This document shows, piece after piece, positions 8,795-17,629 of a DNA stretch of 64,000 nucleotides. A program made the position numbers and the translations under genes. How positions within the stretch are numbered: the stretch's first letter is position 1; every line of letters starts with the position of its first letter. Source of the stretch: Porphyrobacter sp. ULC335 (lineage in GTDB: Bacteria; Pseudomonadota; Alphaproteobacteria; Sphingomonadales; Sphingomonadaceae); the NCBI RefSeq assembly GCF_025917005.1, contig NZ_CP078091.1:558001-622000 (forward strand), in the 5' to 3' direction. The notes under the pieces are model-generated. The model saw only the letters and a list, made by a program, of their open reading frames with translations. It had not been told where the DNA came from and ran no database searches.

Positions 8795-9127
8795 ATGCAC
8801 GCAATTCGTCTCCTGGCTCTCTCTGTAGCGGCCCTCGCCTTGCAGGGCTGCCTTGCGCGCGCAGCCGTGGATGTGGTCACCCTGCCGGTACGCGCGGTGA
8901 GCAAGGGCGTGGATGTCGCCACCACCAGCCAGTCCGAAGCAGACGAGAAGCGCGGACGCGACATCCGCAAGCGCGAGGAACGGCTCGGCAAGCTTGAGCG
9001 CGATTACGACAAGCAGATGGAACGCTGCGCCGACGGCAATGACGAAGCCTGCGACAAGGCTCAGGCGATCCGGGCCGAGATGAAGGCGATTATGCCGGGT
9101 GTGCCGGTGGAGCCAGACGGGGATTAA
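8795..9127 (+). CDS. Small lipoprotein, unknown function
   Basis: This is a 110-residue lipoprotein: a hydrophobic signal followed by lipobox LQGC (Cys19), then a short stretch resembling other sphingomonad small lipoproteins (DVVTLPVRAVSKGVDVATTS). A charged helical region with coiled-coil character follows (KREERLGKLERDYDKQMERC), with a Cys pair C-x7-C that could form a disulfide. I do not recognise a characterised family. The GTG at 8792 and ATG at 8795 are adjacent; the ATG is preferred. It follows the GIN lipoprotein by 41 bp, so the two may be co-transcribed, and its stop overlaps tsaC tail to tail by 4 bp. Confidence 0.72.
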   Translation: MHAIRLLALSVAALALQGCLARAAVDVVTLPVRAVSKGVDVATTSQSEADEKRGRDIRKREERLGKLERDYDKQMERCADGNDEACDKAQAIRAEMKAIMPGVPVEPDGD

Positions 9128-10041
9128 GCCGCCGCCCGCCGCAACCGGTCATTGATCGCGCGGCCCACGCCACCCTCCGGCACCAGTGCGACCGCAATGC
9201 GGGGCTGAGAGGCAAGCGCAGCTTCGTGCAGGCAGGCGTAAAGGCGCGCCGCCGCTTCGGTGACGTCTCCGCTGGCTGACAGCGTGCAGTCACCCGCGAT
9301 CTTCCCAAAGCCGATCAGGAATTCGCCAGCCTCGGCAGCTTCGGCATTCAGCCGCACCGGCTTGCCCGGCGCATAGTGGCTGGCGAGCTGTCCCGGTGCC
9401 TCGATATGCGCTCCGCTTCCGCGCACCCCGATCGAAAGCGGGCCGGGGCGCAATTCCTCGACGCGGCCATCGGCGCGCACAGCAACAATCGTCGACTCCA
9501 CCCCCGCCCTGGTCGGCCCACCGTCGAGCACAAGATCGATCCGCCCGTCGAGCGAGGCGAGCACGTGTCCGGGCGTGGTCGGGCTGATAAAGCCACTGCG
9601 GTTGGCCGAGGGCGCGGCGAGCGGAAAGTCGAGTTGCTCCAGCAACGCCCGCATCGCCGGATGGGCGGGCGCACGCAGGGCAATGGTCGCAAGGCCCGCG
9701 GTGACCGCGTCAGCAAGACCGCTATCGGCACGGCGCGGCACAACCAGTGTCAGCGGCCCGGGCCAATGCGCCTCCGCCAACGCGCGGGCCTCGGGCGAGA
9801 ACACGCCATAACGCGCCGCCTGCTCAACCCCGGTGACATGCACGATCAGCGGGTTGAAATCCGGGCGGCCCTTCGCGGCATAGATCTTCGCCACCGCCTC
9901 GGCGCTGTCCGCCCGCGCGGCGAGGCCGTAGACCGTTTCGGTCGGCACCGCGACAAGCCCACCCGATTCGAGGCAACGCGCCGCCCGCGCGATCCCCGCG
10001 GCGTCTGCCAGCACCACTTCCGTAACGTCCTTGCCGCTCAT
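9124..10041 (-). CDS. tsaC: L-threonylcarbamoyladenylate synthase (TsaC/Sua5)
   Basis: This enzyme makes threonylcarbamoyl-AMP from threonine, bicarbonate and ATP, the first step of the t6A modification at position 37 of ANN-decoding tRNAs. The 305-residue protein has the YrdC domain (about 15-200), with the conserved KGRPDFNPLIVH and PSANRSG segments, and a C-terminal Sua5 domain of about 100 residues. It is therefore the long Sua5 form, not the short TsaC of E. coli. The ATG at 10041 opens divergently from the acyl-CoA dehydrogenase, with a 72-bp shared promoter region. Two other tRNA-modification genes, mnmE and mnmG, occur at 18-21.5 kb. Confidence 0.93.
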   Translation of the reverse strand: MSGKDVTEVVLADAAGIARAARCLESGGLVAVPTETVYGLAARADSAEAVAKIYAAKGRPDFNPLIVHVTGVEQAARYGVFSPEARALAEAHWPGPLTLVVPRRADSGLADAVTAGLATIALRAPAHPAMRALLEQLDFPLAAPSANRSGFISPTTPGHVLASLDGRIDLVLDGGPTRAGVESTIVAVRADGRVEELRPGPLSIGVRGSGAHIEAPGQLASHYAPGKPVRLNAEAAEAGEFLIGFGKIAGDCTLSASGDVTEAAARLYACLHEAALASQPRIAVALVPEGGVGRAINDRLRRAAA

Positions 10042-10113
10042 GCCCCGGCGCTATATTCAAACCCCCGCCCTGCCAAGTGTGCAGGCGTTTTCCCACCTGA
10101 AGGACGCCCCCAA

Positions 10114-11856
10114 GTGACCCCCTTTACCCCGCCGACCGCCGACCAGTTGCTCGCCATCCGCGTCAATGCCGGGATCGACGAACTCGCCCAGACCGAGCGC
10201 TTCGCCCATGCCGAACCCGATCTCGTCGAAGCCATCGTTGCCGGCGTTGGCCAGTTCGCCGCCGGGGAATTCGCGCCATTGAACCGCAAGGGCGATCTTG
10301 AAGGTGCAAAGCTCGAAAACGGCGTGGTGCGCCTGCCCGACGGGTTCGACGCTGCCTATCGCGCCTATGTCGAGCAGGGCTGGAATGCGATTGCCTCGCC
10401 CATCGCTCACGGCGGGCAAGGCCTGCCCTTCACGCTGGCCTGCAACGTGCTCGAAAACCTCGGCGCGGCGAATATGGCCTTCACGCTGCTGCCGATGCTC
10501 TCTGTCGGCGCGATCGAGGCGCTGGAACATCACGGGTCGAACGACCAGCAGGCGAAGTATCTTCCCAAACTGGTCAGCGGCGAATGGTCGGGCACGATGA
10601 ACCTCACCGAGCCCGCCGCAGGGAGCGATGTCGGCGCACTGCGTTCGGTCGCGGAGCCAATCGTCAACGGCCCCCACGCAGGCAAGTATCTGATCACCGG
10701 CCAGAAGATCTACATCACCTGGGGCGAGCATGATCTGGCCGCGAACATCATCCACCTCGTCCTCGCCCGCCTGCCGGGCGCGCCCGAGGGATCGCGCGGC
10801 ATCTCGCTGTTCGTTGTGCCGAAATATCATGTGAACGAGGACGGCAGCCTCGGCCCGCATAATGACCTTCGCTGCGTCAGCCTCGAACACAAGCTCGGCA
10901 TCAACGCCTCGCCCACCTGCGTGATGAGCTATGGCGACAATGGCGAATGCATCGGCGAGTTGGTCGGCCAGCCGAACAAGGGCCTCGCCGCGATGTTCAC
11001 GATGATGAACAATGCGCGCATCAATGTCGGCAATCAGGGCGTGCAGATCGGCGAGCGGGCGACGCAGCAGGCGCTCGCCTATGCGCGCGACCGGGTGCAA
11101 TCCGCCCGCGCCGGTTCGCCTGACAAGACCCCGGTGGCGATCATCGAGCATCCCGACGTGCGCCGCATGATCCTGCGCATGAAGGCGCTGACCGAGGGGA
11201 GCCGCGCGCTGCTCTATTACTGCGCCGGGCAGGTCGATCGCGGCAATCTGGGCGATGAAGCGGCGAAGAACCGGTCGGAGCTGATTGTCCCGATGCTCAA
11301 GGCGTGGGGCACGGATATCGGCGTGGAGGTGGCGGGCCTCGGCATCCAGATCCACGGCGGGATGGGCTTTGTCGAGGAAACCGGCGCGGCGCAGCACTGG
11401 CGGGATTCGCGGATCGCGCCGATCTATGAAGGCACCAACGGGATCCAGGCCGCCGACCTTGTGACCCGCAAGCTTGGCCTTGATGGCGGGGAAGCGCTGG
11501 TGACGCTGCTCGATACGATTGCCGTTGAAGCCGCCGAGGAATTCGCCCTGTCCGCACTCGCGCGCGATTGCGCCAACGTAGCGCGCTGGATGCGTGACGA
11601 GGCAAGCCTCGACGATCGCCTGGCCGGGAGCGTCCCCTTCTGCACCATGGCCGCCGTCACGGTCGCCGGGTGGCAGCTGATGAAGCAGGCCGAGGCGGTT
11701 GCGGCAGGCGCTGCGCCGGAACTCGCGGCGATCAAGCCGGTGACGGTGCGCTTCTTCCTCGACCGGATCGTGCCGGAGGCCGCTGGCCTTAAGGCCGGAG
11801 CGGTCGCGGGGGCAGAACTGCTTTACGCCCTGCCCGCCGAAGCCCTGGTTGGCTGA
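10114..11856 (+). CDS. Acyl-CoA dehydrogenase
   Basis: This is an FAD-dependent enzyme that oxidises an acyl-CoA to the trans-2-enoyl-CoA in fatty-acid beta-oxidation. The 580-residue protein is the long form with an extra C-terminal domain. Family marks are LTEPAAGSDVGALR and KIYITWGEHD (flavin/substrate region), GGMGFVEETGAAQHWRDSRI, and IYEGTNGIQA with the Glu of the catalytic-base motif. The start GTG at 10114 follows the AAGGACG ribosome site; the frame is open far upstream but there it is the shadow of tsaC. The next gene, a DUF815 ATPase, begins 2 bp after the stop, so the two are probably one operon. Confidence 0.94.
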   Translation: MTPFTPPTADQLLAIRVNAGIDELAQTERFAHAEPDLVEAIVAGVGQFAAGEFAPLNRKGDLEGAKLENGVVRLPDGFDAAYRAYVEQGWNAIASPIAHGGQGLPFTLACNVLENLGAANMAFTLLPMLSVGAIEALEHHGSNDQQAKYLPKLVSGEWSGTMNLTEPAAGSDVGALRSVAEPIVNGPHAGKYLITGQKIYITWGEHDLAANIIHLVLARLPGAPEGSRGISLFVVPKYHVNEDGSLGPHNDLRCVSLEHKLGINASPTCVMSYGDNGECIGELVGQPNKGLAAMFTMMNNARINVGNQGVQIGERATQQALAYARDRVQSARAGSPDKTPVAIIEHPDVRRMILRMKALTEGSRALLYYCAGQVDRGNLGDEAAKNRSELIVPMLKAWGTDIGVEVAGLGIQIHGGMGFVEETGAAQHWRDSRIAPIYEGTNGIQAADLVTRKLGLDGGEALVTLLDTIAVEAAEEFALSALARDCANVARWMRDEASLDDRLAGSVPFCTMAAVTVAGWQLMKQAEAVAAGAAPELAAIKPVTVRFFLDRIVPEAAGLKAGAVAGAELLYALPAEALVG

Positions 11857-11857
11857 G

Positions 11858-12673
11858 GTGACGGACGAGGCGCTCGAACGGATTGCCGCCGCGCTAGAGC
11901 GGCTTGCGCCTCCGCCGCCTCCGCCGACCGATTGGCTCGCCCATCCTGCCTATATCTGGGAGGGCGAGGCCGCGCGCGCTGTGCCGGTGCTGAATGCACT
12001 GCCGCTCGACGCGCTCCACGGGATTGACGCCCAGAAAGTCGCGCTGCGCAACAATTGCGCGCGGCTTGCTGCGGGCGCGGCGGCGCATGATGTACTGCTG
12101 TGGGGCGCGCGCGGCATGGGCAAATCGGCGCTGGTGCGCGCGGTGGTGGCCGATGTGCAGGCGGAGCGGCCGGAGTTTCTGGCGCTGGTGCAGCTCGCCC
12201 CGGAATCCCTGCCTCACTTCCCCGCACTGATCGCGCAATTGGCGCAGCAACCGCGCGCCTTTCTGCTGTTCATCGACGATCTCGGCTTCGGCGCGGACGG
12301 GCGGGCGGAGATGCTGGCGCTCAGAAGCCTGCTCGACGGCGGTGTTGCGCCGCGTCCGGCGCACATCCGCCTCGCCGTGACCGCCAACCGCCGCGCGATT
12401 GTCGAGCGGGAGGATACCTCCGCCGCCATCCACGAACGCGACGAGCGGGACGATGCGCTGGCGCTTGCCGACCGCTTCGGGCTGACGCTGGGGTTCCACC
12501 CGGCGGACAAGGACACCTACCTCGCAATTATCGCGGCTTACACAGCGCCGCTCGGCCTCAGCTTCGATCCCGAGGAGGCGATGGCCTTCGCCATCCAGCG
12601 CGGCAACCGGTCAGGCCGCACCGCACTGCAATTCGCCACCGAACTCGCCGGACGGGCGGGGGTCAGGCTCTAA
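11858..12673 (+). CDS. DUF815 family AAA-type ATPase
   Basis: This 271-residue P-loop protein belongs to DUF815. Walker A is WGARGMGKSALV (about 84-95), Walker B LLFIDDLGF, followed by a sensor-like VTANRR and a C-terminal helical lid. The N-terminus has a run of prolines (APPPPPPTD). Members are widespread and uncharacterised; the layout suggests an AAA+ ATPase. I chose GTG 11858 (VTDEALERIA), which begins just after the dehydrogenase stop at 11854-11856; a TTG at 11849 is also in frame. The stop overlaps the convergent sorbosone-dehydrogenase-like gene by 4 bp. Confidence 0.85.
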   Translation: MTDEALERIAAALERLAPPPPPPTDWLAHPAYIWEGEAARAVPVLNALPLDALHGIDAQKVALRNNCARLAAGAAAHDVLLWGARGMGKSALVRAVVADVQAERPEFLALVQLAPESLPHFPALIAQLAQQPRAFLLFIDDLGFGADGRAEMLALRSLLDGGVAPRPAHIRLAVTANRRAIVEREDTSAAIHERDERDDALALADRFGLTLGFHPADKDTYLAIIAAYTAPLGLSFDPEEAMAFAIQRGNRSGRTALQFATELAGRAGVRL

Positions 12674-14148
12674 TTGACCTTCTGCCCCGCCTGCTTGCGC
12701 AGGTAATCCGCTTCGAAATCGGCGCGCGGGTCGGTCAGCTGGCGCGGGGGGAGCGACTCGCCTTGCAGGCGCGCAATCGCAGTCGCAGGCGTGGCCGAGG
12801 GTGAACGCACCCGCCAGATGATCCCGGCCGTATCGTCCGACACCAGCAGCGACCCGTCACCCGCCCATTCGACCCAGGTCGGACGACCGCGCGTCGTGCC
12901 CTCGCCGGTGAGGAAGCCGGTCAGCACCGGCTTGGGCTTGCCCACCGGATTGCCGCGATCATCGAAGTCCACGAACACCACGTCATAGCCCGAGGGCGGC
13001 TTGCGGTTCCACGACCCGTGCCGCGCGATGAAGGCCCCGCCCGCAAAGCCGCTGCCCATCCGGTCACCTTCCTTCGAGAACACCAGCCCCAGCGCCGCGA
13101 CGTGCGGGCCGAGCGCGAATTCGGGCTTGCGGACATATTCCATCAGGAAGCGCGGCATCGGCGCGTCGACCCGGCGGTCACGGTTGGTCTTGTAGTAGAC
13201 CCACGGCCAGCCATACTGCGCGCCGACCGGCACATTGGTGAGGTAATCGGGCACGAGGTCCGATCCGAGCATGTCGCGCTCGTTCACGGTGGTCCACAGC
13301 TCGCCCGACCAGGGGCTGAAATCCATGCCATTGGGATTGCGCAGACCCGCGCCGAACTGGCGCTGGCGACGCTTGGCGAGATCATATTCCCAGATCATCG
13401 CCCGGCCTTCTTCGACCTTCATGCCCTGCTCGCCGATATTGCTGACCGAGCCGACAGCGACATACAGCCGCTCCCCATCGGGCGAGAGTTCGAGGTTGCG
13501 CATCCAGTGCCCGCCGCCCGCCGGCAGGTCCATCAGCTTGCGCGGCGCTCCGATCACCTTCTCGCCGCCCAGTTCATAGGGGAAGGCGAGCACCGCATTG
13601 TGGTTGGCCACGTACAGCGTGCCGTCCTTCCACGCGAGGCCCGAGGGCGAATCGAGCCCTTCGGTCAGGATCACCTGCTTCGTTTCGGCGCTTCCGTTGC
13701 CGTCGGTATCGCGCAACAGCACGATCTGGTTGGGCGATTTACCGCCCGCCCCTGCCTTGGCGAACAGGATACCTTCGACCCAGCCACGAATCGTCGCCAT
13801 CACCCCGGTGTCGCGGTTCTTCTTCTCCGGCGCGCGGGTCAGCGAGACCAGTACATCGCCATTGGGGAGCGCGAACAGCGTGCGCGGATGGTCAAGCCCC
13901 TCGGCAAAGCGCACCACCTCCAGCCCCTCGGCCGGGGTCGGCGCCTCGCCCGCCTTCCAGCCCACCGGCTCGGCGATCTGGACGGTCGGGAAGTTCTGCG
14001 GATCGCCCTCCTGCAGCACCGGATCGGTGCCGGCGACCTCGTCGACCGGCAGATCGGCGGTATCGCCGCGGCTGAGGAAATAAAGAGCGATGCCCGCCAC
14101 CACGATCAGGGTGACGAGAGCGATTGCGATTTTGCGGAAAATGGCCAT
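12670..14148 (-). CDS. Sorbosone dehydrogenase family (PQQ-type beta-propeller), membrane anchored
   Basis: This 492-residue protein begins with a single hydrophobic segment (IAIALVTLIVVAGIALYFL, about 6-24), so the rest should lie in the periplasm. The body is a six-bladed propeller of the glucose/sorbosone dehydrogenase family; recognisable stretches are EVVRFAEGLDHPRTLFALP, NGMDFSPWSGELWTTVNERD and HGSWNRKPPSGYDV. Relatives oxidise sugars using pyrroloquinoline quinone, but no PQQ synthesis genes are in this window and the substrate is unknown. The ATG at 14148 is preferred over an upstream in-frame start because it places the anchor at the N-terminus. Confidence 0.88.
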   Translation of the reverse strand: MAIFRKIAIALVTLIVVAGIALYFLSRGDTADLPVDEVAGTDPVLQEGDPQNFPTVQIAEPVGWKAGEAPTPAEGLEVVRFAEGLDHPRTLFALPNGDVLVSLTRAPEKKNRDTGVMATIRGWVEGILFAKAGAGGKSPNQIVLLRDTDGNGSAETKQVILTEGLDSPSGLAWKDGTLYVANHNAVLAFPYELGGEKVIGAPRKLMDLPAGGGHWMRNLELSPDGERLYVAVGSVSNIGEQGMKVEEGRAMIWEYDLAKRRQRQFGAGLRNPNGMDFSPWSGELWTTVNERDMLGSDLVPDYLTNVPVGAQYGWPWVYYKTNRDRRVDAPMPRFLMEYVRKPEFALGPHVAALGLVFSKEGDRMGSGFAGGAFIARHGSWNRKPPSGYDVVFVDFDDRGNPVGKPKPVLTGFLTGEGTTRGRPTWVEWAGDGSLLVSDDTAGIIWRVRSPSATPATAIARLQGESLPPRQLTDPRADFEADYLRKQAGQKVN

Positions 14149-14225
14149 GTGCGGTGGGATAAGCCCCGGCTGCGCTTGCGGCAACCTAGAACCGTGGGCG
14201 GGAAGCGACGAAAGGCCGTTACGCC

Positions 14226-14726
14226 ATGTATGATTTCAAACCCGCCACGCCGCTCGCGCCGGAAGAGCTCTATCGCGAGCTGCTGGCCGCTACCGATGCG
14301 CTGACTGCGGACGAACCCGATTCGGTCGCCAACATGGCCAATGTTGCGGCGCTTTTGTGGGAATTCCTGCCAGATCTGAACTGGGCGGGCTTCTACCGCG
14401 TCGGCGCGGCGAAGAATGGTGCGGTTGACGAGCTGGTGCTCGGCCCGTTCGTGGGCCGCCCGGCCTGCATCCGCATCCCCTTCGGCACAGGCGTGTGCGG
14501 CACGGCGGCGCAAAGTCGCGCCACGCAACTTGTTGCCGATGTCCACGCTTTCCCCGGGCATATCGCCTGCGACGCCGCGAGCCAGTCCGAACTGGTCGTC
14601 CCGGTGCTGCGCGATGGGGTGGTTGTGGCGGTGATCGATCTCGACAGCCCCTCCCCCGCCCGCTTTGCCGAGGCTGACGCGGCGGGGATCGAGGCGCTGG
14701 CCGCAATGCTTTCGGCACGCATCTGA
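14226..14726 (+). CDS. msrC: Free methionine-(R)-sulfoxide reductase (GAF domain)
   Basis: This enzyme reduces free L-methionine-(R)-sulfoxide and so repairs oxidised methionine in the cytosol. At 166 residues it has the usual length, a single GAF domain. The three family cysteines are present: GRPACIRIPFGTGVCGTAA (C81, C91) and HIACDAASQSE (C115, the catalytic one). NWAGFYR and the closing LVVPVLRDGVVVAVIDLDS also match the family. It is divergent from the propeller gene, 77 bp away, and stands alone. The symbol msrC is used for the family; many genomes call it fRMsr. Confidence 0.93.
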   Translation: MYDFKPATPLAPEELYRELLAATDALTADEPDSVANMANVAALLWEFLPDLNWAGFYRVGAAKNGAVDELVLGPFVGRPACIRIPFGTGVCGTAAQSRATQLVADVHAFPGHIACDAASQSELVVPVLRDGVVVAVIDLDSPSPARFAEADAAGIEALAAMLSARI

Positions 14727-14854
14727 AGGCGGCCCACACCCGCGACCTTCCCGAAACGGGACAGAGGCGACGGCATCCTTGGGCGGACGGTGGTTCCGGT
14801 GGTAGGCTTTTGTTAACCATCAGCCGCGCCCGGCTGATTCAGGGGGATTTGCCC

Positions 14855-15727
14855 ATGTCCAAGACTTTGCCCGCCCTTTCGCCCGCTGTTGCGGTTGCCG
14901 CGTTCGCACTTGCCCTTCCGGCCGCGGCGCAGGCCCAGAACTACACCGATCTGCCGCCGCTCACCCCGATGAGCGAGGCGGAATTGCGCACTTTGCCTGC
15001 CGACATGCGCAGCGGCCCGGTAACGGCGCAGGCGGGCGAGACGGTGACCACGGTCAACGGGGTCGAGACGATCACTCGCACCCGCCGCATTGATACGCCG
15101 CGGCCCTTGCCCGCAACTCCCGCCGCGCCGCCCCAGGGCTACAGCCACGCCTATGCCGCGCCAGTGGCCTATGCGCCCACCCCGATGGTGTTCGAGCGCC
15201 AGCAATGGATCGACGAATGCCAGCGCCGCACGCGCGGGCAGGACCGGGATGACACCGGCCTGATCATCGGCGGCCTTTTGGGCGCAATCGCAGGCGGCTT
15301 TGCCGGATATGAAATCGCCGGTGCCGGTGACCGCGTGCTGGGCACCGTGCTCGGCGTGGGCGGCGGCGGGTTGATCGGTGGATTGCTCGGCAGCATCTTC
15401 GATGGCGACGATGACGAGGACCGCTACGATTGCGCAGCCGCGCTCGACAGCTACCTGTCGCATTACGGCACCCCCGGCGCGCGCATCGCCAGCCGCGAGA
15501 TCGCCTATCCGGCGCAGGCCTATGGCTATGGCTACCCGGCGAGCTACGGTTACACCTATGCCCCGCCGCCGCAGATGGTGATGGTGCCGGTGCGCACCGA
15601 GGTGCAGCAGCAGGTGGTGGTGCGCGAGACCGAGCGTTTCGAAACCTATACCGTCCCCGGCGCAGCGCGCGTGATCCCGGCCCCCGCGCCGCGCCCCTCG
15701 CCCAAGATGATCAAATCCGATCGGTAA
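14855..15727 (+). CDS. Secreted glycine-zipper (2TM) protein
   Basis: This 290-residue protein has a clear Sec signal peptide cleaved after AAAQAQ (about residue 29). A Pro/Ala/Tyr-rich linker follows, then a glycine zipper at about 130-175 (GLIIGGLLGAIAGGFAGYEIAG and GGGLIGGLLGSIFDGDDDED) like the SlyB/PcpY 2TM domain thought to insert into the outer membrane. The C-terminal region is rich in Tyr, Pro and Gln. The role is unknown beyond envelope structure. The ATG at 14855 follows the ribosome site AGGGGGAT. A strong terminator follows at 15757. Confidence 0.82.
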   Translation: MSKTLPALSPAVAVAAFALALPAAAQAQNYTDLPPLTPMSEAELRTLPADMRSGPVTAQAGETVTTVNGVETITRTRRIDTPRPLPATPAAPPQGYSHAYAAPVAYAPTPMVFERQQWIDECQRRTRGQDRDDTGLIIGGLLGAIAGGFAGYEIAGAGDRVLGTVLGVGGGGLIGGLLGSIFDGDDDEDRYDCAAALDSYLSHYGTPGARIASREIAYPAQAYGYGYPASYGYTYAPPPQMVMVPVRTEVQQQVVVRETERFETYTVPGAARVIPAPAPRPSPKMIKSDR

Positions 15728-15756
15728 GCTCTGACCGTCCCCTAAGGGACAAACAG

Positions 15757-15790
15757 GAAGCCCCGCAGAGTCAGGCGACCTGCGGGGCTT
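15757..15790 (+). terminator. Rho-independent terminator after the glycine-zipper gene
   Basis: The stem AAGCCCCGCAG pairs with CTGCGGGGCTT and is followed by TTTGCTTG. It lies between this gene and the convergent parB; only the plus-strand side has a T-run. Confidence 0.85.
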
Positions 15791-15820
15791 TTGCTTGTCT
15801 GGTAGAGGGTTGGTCCGCGC

Positions 15821-16786
15821 CTAAAACTCGCCGCCGGTCAGGCGCTGGCACAGCAGGTCAAGCTGATCGAGCGTGGTGTAGCGGATCGTCACCGTACCCT
15901 TGCGCGGATCGATCTCCGGCTTGATCCTGACGCTGAGGCCGAGGAATTCCTCAAGGTGCTGCTGAACGGCAACAATATCTGCATTTTCAGTGGGTTGGAA
16001 AGGTGCGGGCGCGGGCGCAGCATCGCGCTTAGCCGGCTTGCGGGTGAGCGTTTCCACATCGCGCACCGAAAGCCCTTCGGCCGCGGCGATCTGGGCGATT
16101 TCCAGTGCATCCTCGCGCCCGATCAGCGCGCGGGCGTGGCCCATCGTCAGCTTGCCTTCCTGAATTAGGTCCAGCACCGGATCGGGCAGCGTCACCAGCC
16201 GCATCATGTTGGCGACGTGGCTGCGCGATTTCTCCACCATCTTGGCGATATCGACCTGGATCATCCCCTCGACTTCCGAGAGGCGGTGATAGGCGCGCGC
16301 TTCCTCGACCGGGTTGAGGTCTTCGCGCTGAAGATTCTCGATCAGCGCCAGCGCCATCACTTCGCGCTCGGACAGATCGCGGACCAGCGCGGGAATCTCG
16401 TGCAGCCGCGCCTTCTGGGCTGCGCGCCAACGGCGTTCGCCCGCAACCAACTGATAACCCTCACCATTGGGGTGCGGGCGGACGATGATCGGTTGGATCA
16501 CCCCGCGCGTCGCGATCGACGCAGCCAGCTCGTCCAGCGCCGCTTCGTCGAAATATTTGCGCGGGTTGCCGGGGAGCGGCTTGATCGCGGCCAGCGCCAG
16601 CATCCGCAGCGGCGAGCTTCCCGCCACCTGCTGCGTCTCGTCCGTCGCATCATCGCGGCGCACCAAAGGTTCCTCGCGCCGGGTCTCGCCCATCAGCGCG
16701 CCGAGCCCCTTGCCCAGCCGGCGCGGCCGATCCACGGCGGATCGGGCCGCTGCAACGAGGCTGACGGGTTCAGGTTGCTTGCTCAT
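15821..16786 (-). CDS. parB: Chromosome partitioning protein ParB
   Basis: ParB is the CTP-dependent clamp that loads at parS and spreads along DNA near the origin, marking it for segregation by ParA. The 321-residue protein has the N-terminal LGKGLGALMGE motif that contacts ParA, the ParB/Srx CTPase fold (NPRKYFDEAALDELAASI; GERRWRAAQKA; ENLQREDLNP) and the helix-turn-helix (EKSRSHVANMMRLVTLP; GHARALIG). A C-terminal dimerisation domain closes it. The start overlaps the parA stop by 4 bp. Six parS sites lie 0.9-5.6 kb away. Confidence 0.98.
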   Translation of the reverse strand: MSKQPEPVSLVAAARSAVDRPRRLGKGLGALMGETRREEPLVRRDDATDETQQVAGSSPLRMLALAAIKPLPGNPRKYFDEAALDELAASIATRGVIQPIIVRPHPNGEGYQLVAGERRWRAAQKARLHEIPALVRDLSEREVMALALIENLQREDLNPVEEARAYHRLSEVEGMIQVDIAKMVEKSRSHVANMMRLVTLPDPVLDLIQEGKLTMGHARALIGREDALEIAQIAAAEGLSVRDVETLTRKPAKRDAAPAPAPFQPTENADIVAVQQHLEEFLGLSVRIKPEIDPRKGTVTIRYTTLDQLDLLCQRLTGGEF

Positions 16787-17559
16787 GCGGCTTGTCTTTC
16801 TGCGGGAAATCGCCCGATCAATTCGCGCGCCAGGGACATATAGGCGCGGCTACCGGTGCAGTGCTGGTCATAGATGAGCGCCGGGAGCCCGTGGCTCGGC
16901 GCTTCGGAGAGGCGGACGTTGCGGGGGATCACCGTTTCGAACACAAGCTTGCCAAGGCAATCGCGCACATCATCGGAGACCTGATCGGTCAGCCGGTTGC
17001 GCCGGTCATACATGGTCAGCGCAATGCCAATGATGCCGAGATCCGGGTTGAACCGCTGCTGCACCTGATCGACCGTCTGGAGCAGCTGGCTGAGCCCTTC
17101 CAGCGCGAAGAACTCGCACTGCAGCGGGACCAGCAGCGTATCGGCAGCACACAGCGCGTTAAGCGTGAGCAGGCCCAGCGACGGCGGGCAGTCGATAAAG
17201 CAGATGTCGTGGCCCGTGTGGTTGGCCAGCGCCTTGTCGAGCCGGTGGGTACGACCTTCGACCGCGACGAGCTCCACCTCGGCGCCCGACAGGTCGACCG
17301 TGGCAGGGATGATGTCGAGGCGCGGAATGGTGGTCGGCACGATCGCCGTATCCAGCGGAACCTCGTCCACCAGAAGATCATAGCTCGAGACCTCGCGCGC
17401 GGCGGCATAGACGCCCAGCCCGGTCGAGGCATTGCCTTGCGGATCGAGGTCGATCAGCAGCGTGCGCCATCCGGTCGCTGCCATTGCCGTGGCAATGTTG
17501 ATCGCGGTGGTGGTTTTACCCACCCCGCCCTTCTGATTGGCGATCGCGATTACGAACAT
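16783..17559 (-). CDS. parA: Chromosome partitioning ATPase ParA
   Basis: ParA is a deviant Walker ATPase that forms DNA-bound dimers on the nucleoid and pulls or guides ParB-parS complexes. The 258-residue protein opens with NQKGGVGKTTTAINIA (deviant Walker A, KGGxGKT), then LLIDLDPQGNAS, and has the CFIDCPPSLG Walker B and RNVRLSEAPSHGLPAL segments. The length is that of small chromosomal (Soj-type) ParA proteins without a DNA-binding N-terminal extension. It lies 70 bp after rsmG and overlaps parB by 4 bp. A tiny open frame (17573 to 17550, MLTPPCS) overlaps its start codon. Confidence 0.98.
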   Translation of the reverse strand: MFVIAIANQKGGVGKTTTAINIATAMAATGWRTLLIDLDPQGNASTGLGVYAAAREVSSYDLLVDEVPLDTAIVPTTIPRLDIIPATVDLSGAEVELVAVEGRTHRLDKALANHTGHDICFIDCPPSLGLLTLNALCAADTLLVPLQCEFFALEGLSQLLQTVDQVQQRFNPDLGIIGIALTMYDRRNRLTDQVSDDVRDCLGKLVFETVIPRNVRLSEAPSHGLPALIYDQHCTGSRAYMSLARELIGRFPAERQAA

Positions 17560-17629
17560 GGAGGGGTCAGCATGGCGTTGTTCCGTCCTTCCCGCGCGGA
17601 TTCAAGTGAACCTGCGCGTGTTTCGCGTG

